From NCBI GenBank assembly GCA_017431185.1, contig JAFRLP010000614.1:1-5997 (forward strand): a stretch of 5,997 nt of DNA, in the 5' to 3' direction. Positions 1-3,923 of the stretch are shown here, piece after piece. The DNA comes from Victivallales bacterium. GTDB lineage: Bacteria; Verrucomicrobiota; Lentisphaeria; Oligosphaerales; Oligosphaeraceae. The position numbers were made by a program, and so were the translations under genes. The notes under the pieces were generated by a model that was given only the letters and a program-made list of their open reading frames with translations, ran no database searches and was not told the DNA's origin. Positions within the stretch are counted from its first letter, which is position 1, and each line of letters opens with the position of its first letter.

Positions 1-1
1 C

Positions 2-985
2 GTATTTCAGAATTACGCGCTGTTCCCGCACATGACCGTGCGCGAGAACATCGCCTTTGGCCTGAAACTGCGCAAACTACCCAAATCCACCATCGACGAC
101 GAGGTGGACAGGATGCTGGCCATGATCCAGATGCAGGAGCACGCCGACAAGCATCCCTCCCAGATCTCCGGCGGACAGAAGCAGCGCACCGCCATCGCCC
201 GCGCCCTGGTCCTCAAGCCAAGCGTCCTGCTGCTGGACGAGCCGCTCGCCGCCCTTGACCTCAAACTCCGCCAGAAGATGCTTCTGGAGCTCTCGCTCAT
301 CCATGACGAGGTGGGCATCACCTTCATCTACGTCACCCATGACCAGGGCGAGGCCATGTCACTCTCCGACCGCATCGGCGTGATGAACAAGGGACGCATC
401 GAGCAAATCGGCTCCCCCGCCGAGGTCTATGAGGCCCCCAAGTCCTCCTTCGTCGCCGCATTCATCGGCGACACCAATTTCCTGGACGGCAAAATCGTCA
501 AGGTCATCGACCAGGAGTACTGCCTGATTGACGTGCCCGACCTCCCGCAGCTGCTCTGCTTCAACGACAAGAAACTGCCCGCAGGCTCCTTCGTCAACCT
601 CTCCATACGCCCCGAGAAGATGCAGATTTCCCTGGAGAAACCCGCCGACACCCCCAAATACAATGTTCTGGAAGGCACGGTGGAGGACCTGGTGTACCAG
701 GGAGACCATACCCGCTACTGGGTCGATCTGGGGCACGACTGGCGCATCTCCGTCAACCGGCAGCACACCAGGTTCATGCTGGACGAGAAGCCCATCAAGT
801 GGAAAGACCACGTGTACCTCTCCTGGTTCGCCGATGATGGATTCATGCTTGACCGCTACTCCGAAGAGGACGAGAATCTGCTTCAAACCCCGCCGCAGTC
901 CGTCGGTGAGACCGAACTGGAACAGCCAGCCGCCGTCGCGGCGGACGCACAGGCGAAAATCGAGCCGGGAGGCGAGGCGAAATGA
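2..985 (+). CDS. potA: Spermidine/putrescine ABC transporter ATP-binding protein PotA (5' truncated)
   Basis: This is the ATPase subunit of a polyamine importer, which acts on the cytoplasmic face of the inner membrane and powers uptake by PotB/PotC. The frame is open from the window edge. The first visible residues, VFQNYALFPHMTV, are the Q-loop, so the Walker A part of the gene (roughly 85-95 residues by comparison with E. coli PotA) lies outside. Visible motifs in order are the ABC signature ISGGQ (nt 164-178), Walker B LLLDEP (227-244), the D-loop ALD just after it, and the H-loop histidine in YVTHDQ (338-340). A TOBE-type C-terminal domain with an IRPEK segment follows (about nt 470-850). 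The ATG at 32 is internal and is not the start. The stop TGA overlaps the potB ATG (ATGA). The last 30-35 residues form an Ala/Glu/Gln-rich tail that E. coli PotA lacks. A related spermidine/putrescine-like or other small-cation importer of the same family cannot be excluded, but the PotBC neighbours favour polyamines. Confidence 0.95.
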   Translation, partial: VFQNYALFPHMTVRENIAFGLKLRKLPKSTIDDEVDRMLAMIQMQEHADKHPSQISGGQKQRTAIARALVLKPSVLLLDEPLAALDLKLRQKMLLELSLIHDEVGITFIYVTHDQGEAMSLSDRIGVMNKGRIEQIGSPAEVYEAPKSSFVAAFIGDTNFLDGKIVKVIDQEYCLIDVPDLPQLLCFNDKKLPAGSFVNLSIRPEKMQISLEKPADTPKYNVLEGTVEDLVYQGDHTRYWVDLGHDWRISVNRQHTRFMLDEKPIKWKDHVYLSWFADDGFMLDRYSEEDENLLQTPPQSVGETELEQPAAVAADAQAKIEPGGEAK

Positions 986-1863
986 GGAAAAGCGTCCGCA
1001 ACACCATTCGGGAAAGCCTGCTGACCCTCCCCTCTTTCTTCTGGCTGACAGTCTTCTTCCTCATCCCCACGCTCATCATCTTCGCCATCGCCTTCAAGCC
1101 CGCCGCGATGGACGGCTCCATCGGGGAGGGCTGGGACTGGCATACTCTCCTCTCCCTCAAGAACCCCAACTACCCGGAAATCATCTGGCGAACCATCTGG
1201 CTGTCTTTGGCCACCACGTTCATCGCCCTGCTCATCTCCGTTCCCATCGCCTACTACATCGCCCGCTGCTCCCAGAAGATGCGCAGCCTGGTGCTCTTCC
1301 TGACCATCATCCCGTTTTGGACGAGTTTCCTCATCCGCATCTTCGCCTGGAAACAGGTTCTGCACCCCGATGGCCTGCTCAAGCAGGCGCTGGTGTGGCT
1401 GCATCTGGTCAATCCCGACACGCTCCTGCTGTATCGGCCAGAGGCAGTTCTGCTGGTGATGATCTACACGGAATTGCCCTTCGCTATACTGCCGCTCTAC
1501 TCCGCCGCCGAAAAATTCGACTTCACGCTATTGGAGGCGGCGATGGACTTGGGGGCGGGGCGGCTGCGCGCCTTCGTCTCCATCTTCATCCCCGGCATCA
1601 AGGCGGGCTTGCTCTCGGCATGCCTGATGGTGCTCATCCCCAGTTTCGGCAACTACGTTGTGCCGGACGTGGTGGGCGGCATCGGTTCCCAGATGATTGG
1701 CAATGTCATCGCGCAGAAGACCTTCACTGACCGCAATCTGCCAGCGGCCTCGGCGCTGTCAGCGGTGCTCATCCTCTGCACGCTGATACCGCTGCTCTAT
1801 TTCCTGAAGGGCAAGAAAGGCGGAAGGGACCAGGAACCCAAGCCTGCCAAGGAGGTGGTCTGA
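982..1863 (+). CDS. potB: Spermidine/putrescine ABC transporter permease PotB
   Basis: This 293-aa inner-membrane permease should pair with PotC to form the polyamine channel. It starts at the ATG inside the ATGA overlap with potA, preceded by a purine-rich GGGAGG nine bases upstream, so translation is probably coupled. The protein has a short basic N-terminus, a first membrane segment at about residues 15-38, a second at about 70-94 ending in PIAYYIAR, and further hydrophobic segments near 103-118, 150-168, 210-225 and 255-275. That gives the six-segment layout of this family. The cytoplasmic EAA loop that contacts the ATPase is clear: EAAMDLG at residues 185-191, with the conserved IP at 203-204. 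The motif IPFWTSFLIRIFAWK (about 112-126) is typical of PotB-type permeases. Its length is slightly above E. coli PotB (about 275-285 aa), mostly because of a basic Lys/Gly/Pro-rich C-terminal tail. Confidence 0.95.
   Translation: MRKSVRNTIRESLLTLPSFFWLTVFFLIPTLIIFAIAFKPAAMDGSIGEGWDWHTLLSLKNPNYPEIIWRTIWLSLATTFIALLISVPIAYYIARCSQKMRSLVLFLTIIPFWTSFLIRIFAWKQVLHPDGLLKQALVWLHLVNPDTLLLYRPEAVLLVMIYTELPFAILPLYSAAEKFDFTLLEAAMDLGAGRLRAFVSIFIPGIKAGLLSACLMVLIPSFGNYVVPDVVGGIGSQMIGNVIAQKTFTDRNLPAASALSAVLILCTLIPLLYFLKGKKGGRDQEPKPAKEVV
1849..1858 (+). promoter_or_regulatory. Strong ribosome binding site of potC
   Basis: AAGGAGGTGG lies within the last codons of potB. Its GGAGG core ends nine bases before the potC ATG at 1865. 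It is the best Shine-Dalgarno match in the operon and fixes the potC start, which falls one base after the potB stop. Confidence 0.85.
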
Positions 1864-1864
1864 A

Positions 1865-2641
1865 ATGCTGCGCAAAAGCCGCTTCCCAGGCATCCTGACC
1901 TGGATCATTCTGCTCTTCCTCTATCTGCCCATCCTGCTGCTGGTGGTCAATTCATTCAACACATCCAAGACAGGAGGCAACTGGGCGGGCTTCACCATTC
2001 AATGGTACTCCGACCTGTTTCGGGCGCGCGAAATCTGGTTTGCCTTGCGCAACACGCTGTTCGTCGCCTTTGTCGCCACCGTCATCTCCACGATTCTGGG
2101 GACGACCGCCGCCTGCGCCCTCCACCGCTACAAGGGCCGCATCCAGAACGCGCACTACGTGCTGGTCTATACCCCGCTGGTCGTGCCGGAGATTCTGACT
2201 GGCGTGAGCCTGCTGCTGTTCTTCGTGGCGCTGAAGGTGCAACTGGGGTTGACCACCGTCGTCATCGCCCACGTCACCTTCTGCATCGGCTATGTGGCGA
2301 TGGCCGTGCTGGCGCGTCTCCAGGACTTCGACGACACCATTCTGGAGGCGGCGCACGACCTGGGAGCCAACACCTGGCAGACCACCTGGAAGGTGCTGGT
2401 GCCTGTCATCTTCCCCGGCATCCTCTCGGGCGCGATGCTGGCCTTCACCCTCTCCGTCGATGATTTCGTCATCTCCTTCTTCGTGGCGGGTCCTGGCTCC
2501 ACCACCCTGCCCATCCACATCTACAGCATGATACGGCGGGGGAATCTCGCCCTCATCAACGCCCTCTCATCCCTGCTGCTGGCGGTCACCTTCCTGGTCA
2601 TCCTGGCCGGGCAGCTCATCGCCAACCGCAGGAAGAACTAA
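1865..2641 (+). CDS. potC: Spermidine/putrescine ABC transporter permease PotC
   Basis: This 258-aa inner-membrane protein is the second permease of the polyamine importer and partner of PotB. The N-terminal membrane segment (about residues 9-30) runs into VNSFNTS, closely resembling the IVNSFNSS region of E. coli PotC. It is followed by the conserved NWAGFTIQWYSDLF (about 39-52). More membrane segments lie near 65-85, 98-122, 128-148, 185-210 and 232-252. The EAA loop is EAAHDLG at residues 161-167, with the conserved VP at 179-180. The segment FTLSVDDFVISFFVAGPG (about 195-212) and IYSMIRRG are further PotC hallmarks. The start is supported by the strong ribosome binding site overlapping the end of potB. 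A rho-independent terminator begins 12 bases after the stop codon, so potC is the last gene of the operon. Confidence 0.95.
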   Translation: MLRKSRFPGILTWIILLFLYLPILLLVVNSFNTSKTGGNWAGFTIQWYSDLFRAREIWFALRNTLFVAFVATVISTILGTTAACALHRYKGRIQNAHYVLVYTPLVVPEILTGVSLLLFFVALKVQLGLTTVVIAHVTFCIGYVAMAVLARLQDFDDTILEAAHDLGANTWQTTWKVLVPVIFPGILSGAMLAFTLSVDDFVISFFVAGPGSTTLPIHIYSMIRRGNLALINALSSLLLAVTFLVILAGQLIANRRKN

Positions 2642-2652
2642 GGGGCTGTGCC

Positions 2653-2685
2653 AAAACAGAGGAAACTGGTTTCCTCTGTTTTTTT
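2653..2685 (+). terminator. Rho-independent terminator of the potABC operon
   Basis: AAAACAGAGGAAAC (2653-2666) and GTTTCCTCTGTTTT (2669-2682) are perfect inverted repeats around a TG centre. In RNA the innermost pairs would open to give a normal loop. The right arm runs into seven T residues (2679-2685). It follows the potC stop by 12 bases. The left arm starts with AAAA, so the opposite strand ends in only four T; it may also stop, less efficiently, the converging macrodomain transcript. Confidence 0.9.
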
Positions 2686-2706
2686 GCGGCTTCCAATCAT
2701 TTCGCT

Positions 2707-3240
2707 TCATCGGCGCGCCCTGTCCGCCTCGCCCAGCACCTTCCGGTAGATTGCCTCGTCCGCCTCGCAAAAGCAGCAGAAGACCACCCGCTGAAGTGAG
2801 GAGGCGGGGAAATCCAGCACCGTCCTGACGGCGATGCGGGCCGCCTCCACCTTGGGGTATCCATAGACGCCCGTCGAGATGCAGGGGAAGGCGATGGAAC
2901 TGCACTGACGCTCCTCCGCCCTCAGCAGACTGTTGCGGTAGGAGTTGGCTAGCAGTTGAGGTTCCCCGTGCTTTCCGTCCCTGTAAACGGGTCCTGGCGT
3001 ATGGATGACGTATTTGCAGGGCAGACGGCCAGCCCCAGTCAGATACGCCTCTCCCGTTTCACCGCGTTGTCCAGGCAGACCCTCCACCAGTTTCAGGCAC
3101 TCCTCCAGCAGTGCCTTGCCTGCGGCGCGGTGGATGGCGCCGTCCACCCCGCCTCCTCCCAGCAAACCGCAATTGGCGGCATTGACAATGGCATCGACCG
3201 CAAGTGTGGTAATGTCACCCGTCAGAACTTCAATCTTCAT
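2707..3240 (-). CDS. ymdB: Macrodomain O-acetyl-ADP-ribose deacetylase / ADP-ribosyl hydrolase, YmdB type
   Basis: The 177-aa product is a single macrodomain of the MacroD/YmdB class. Known members are cytoplasmic, bind ADP-ribose, hydrolyse O-acetyl-ADP-ribose and can remove mono-ADP-ribose from proteins. E. coli YmdB also modulates RNase III. Visible signature: GDIT (residues 8-11) and VDAIVNAAN (15-23), then GGGGVDGAIHRAAG (28-41). Asn23 and Asp33 match the catalytic Asn25 and Asp35 of E. coli YmdB. The middle holds HTPGPVYRDG (80-89) and the second ribose/phosphate loop is ISTGVYGYP (121-129). The length equals E. coli YmdB (about 177 aa), so this is a stand-alone enzyme. I chose the ATG at 3240 because homologs begin here and GGAG sits six bases upstream. 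An in-frame ATG at 3279 would add 13 residues with no ribosome binding site. The gene lies 35 bp after the small exported-protein gene and probably shares its transcript. The functional class is secure; the physiological substrate is not known. Confidence 0.93.
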   Translation of the reverse strand: MKIEVLTGDITTLAVDAIVNAANCGLLGGGGVDGAIHRAAGKALLEECLKLVEGLPGQRGETGEAYLTGAGRLPCKYVIHTPGPVYRDGKHGEPQLLANSYRNSLLRAEERQCSSIAFPCISTGVYGYPKVEAARIAVRTVLDFPASSLQRVVFCCFCEADEAIYRKVLGEADRARR

Positions 3241-3244
3241 GTCG

Positions 3245-3250
3245 CTCTCC
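3245..3250 (-). promoter_or_regulatory. Ribosome binding site deciding the macrodomain gene start
   Basis: Read on the minus strand this is GGAGAG, with GGAG ending six bases before the ATG at 3240. The alternative ATG at 3279 has no comparable purine-rich site upstream, so this site selects the shorter protein. Confidence 0.65.
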
Positions 3251-3275
3251 GTACATTGTGCTGGCGTTCCTTCTG

Positions 3276-3782
3276 TCATGGAACCAGGACAGGCATTCCC
3301 ATCGACATAATATAATCCTGTTTGGAACTATTTTGTTTCGCTTTGCTCCTTTTGGCTTGTTTTCCGCTTTTTTTATGGGCAGATTCCACATGGTTCGACA
3401 AACCAGAACTCCCTCCGCTCTTTTTGCAGCACTTGCTCACCGTGGAACACCCACGATTCTTAGTGGAGGCAGATAATCCATTCCGTGAGGAGTATCCTTT
3501 CATCATTCTCGCCTGATTGGCACGCTCATACTTGATTCGTTCTGGCAACGCCGAACCGCGGAAACCGCGCTGGCTGCCATTGTCAGAATTGACAAAGCGG
3601 ATATTCCGCATCGCACAGTTCTGATTGTCATGTTCGTATTTCAAGCGGGCGGGCAAAGCAAAACTTCTCTTTTCGCGTGGACCGTCGGGACGCAGCGAGC
3701 CAGCCGCCATGCAGTAACTTCCAGCCACACACAAAAGTATCAGGCTTTTCACAATTGCATTCACAAAACTAATGGAACTCAT
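3276..3782 (-). CDS. Hypothetical small basic exported protein with an internal duplication
   Basis: I do not recognise this 168-aa protein. It begins with a likely signal peptide: hydrophobic core at residues 13-24 after a single Lys (K12), with a plausible signal peptidase I site near the Ala-Ala at 26-27. There is no good lipobox. The mature part contains two related segments, ALPARLKYEHDNQ (42-54) and ALPERIKYERANQ (78-90), exactly 36 residues apart and each followed by a Met/Arg/Lys-containing stretch. The second half is low-complexity Ser/Lys/Gly with cysteines at 112, 118 and 119 and a very basic run at about 137-154. It ends in a short hydrophobic tail (MPVLVP). The start at 3782 is chosen because the signal peptide must be N-terminal and AAGGAG lies nine bases upstream; the frame stays open to 3902 but without support. 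G+C is visibly lower than in the neighbours. The stop TGA overlaps an unused ATG of the macrodomain frame. It may be a periplasmic or surface nucleic-acid- or polymer-binding protein, but this is only a guess from charge. Confidence 0.7.
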   Translation of the reverse strand: MSSISFVNAIVKSLILLCVAGSYCMAAGSLRPDGPREKRSFALPARLKYEHDNQNCAMRNIRFVNSDNGSQRGFRGSALPERIKYERANQARMMKGYSSRNGLSASTKNRGCSTVSKCCKKSGGSSGLSNHVESAHKKSGKQAKRSKAKQNSSKQDYIMSMGMPVLVP

Positions 3783-3791
3783 GGTTGAACA

Positions 3792-3797
3792 CTCCTT
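3792..3797 (-). promoter_or_regulatory. Ribosome binding site of the small exported-protein gene
   Basis: On the minus strand this reads AAGGAG within AAAAGGAGT, nine bases before the ATG at 3782. It is a near-consensus Shine-Dalgarno sequence and favours this start over the longer open frame beginning at 3902. Confidence 0.75.
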
Positions 3798-3845
3798 TTG
3801 CCAAATGGACTTTTGAAAAGACACTTCATTTTTCTCTTTTGCCAA

Positions 3846-3875
3846 ACAATACGGTGCTTCAGGAGATTTTTCCAA
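3846..3875 (-). promoter_or_regulatory. Candidate sigma70-type promoter for the exported protein / macrodomain pair
   Basis: On the minus strand TTGGAA (3870-3875) and TATTGT (3846-3851) are separated by 18 bp inside the AT-rich gap after the ankyrin-like gene. Transcription would start near 3838-3840 and give a leader of about 55-60 bases ahead of the ATG at 3782. Both hexamers are only partial matches to the consensus and the region is AT-rich, so chance matches are expected. Confidence 0.3.
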
Positions 3876-3877
3876 GA

Positions 3878-3891
3878 AAAAATTAATTTTT
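3878..3891. repeat. Perfect AT-only palindrome in the intergenic gap
   Basis: AAAAATTAATTTTT is a 14-base perfect palindrome 33 bases beyond the stop of the ankyrin-like gene and just upstream of the candidate promoter. It could be an operator, or an AT-rich element aiding promoter opening. It has no G-C pairs, so it is a poor terminator. It may also be chance in an AT-rich gap. Confidence 0.35.
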
Positions 3892-3923
3892 CCCAAATAC
3901 ATGCTAATTAAAAATGGGCAGAG

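Noticed and set aside
528..1730. 400-aa plus-strand open frame spanning the potA/potB junction
   Set aside because: It overlaps two clear transporter genes in another frame and is rich in Pro/Arg/Ser, as expected for an out-of-frame reading of GC-rich coding DNA.
3238..3279. Longer start for the macrodomain gene at 3279, overlapping the preceding stop as ATGA
   Set aside because: The 13 extra residues do not match the family N-terminus and there is no ribosome binding site, whereas the ATG at 3240 has GGAG at good spacing. Translational coupling cannot be fully excluded.
2707..3782. DarTG-like toxin-antitoxin pair (ADP-ribosyltransferase plus macrodomain)
   Set aside because: The upstream gene encodes a small exported basic protein with no transferase motifs, and the macrodomain is the stand-alone YmdB type, not a DarG.
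3783..3902. N-terminal extension of the small exported protein to an ATG at 3902
   Set aside because: It would bury the signal peptide 40 residues inside the protein and lacks a ribosome binding site; the AT-rich stretch looks like intergenic promoter DNA.
3876..3923. Terminator for the ankyrin-like gene
   Set aside because: The only inverted repeat is AT-only and would be very weak; the CCCA/TGGG pairing nearby is only four base pairs.
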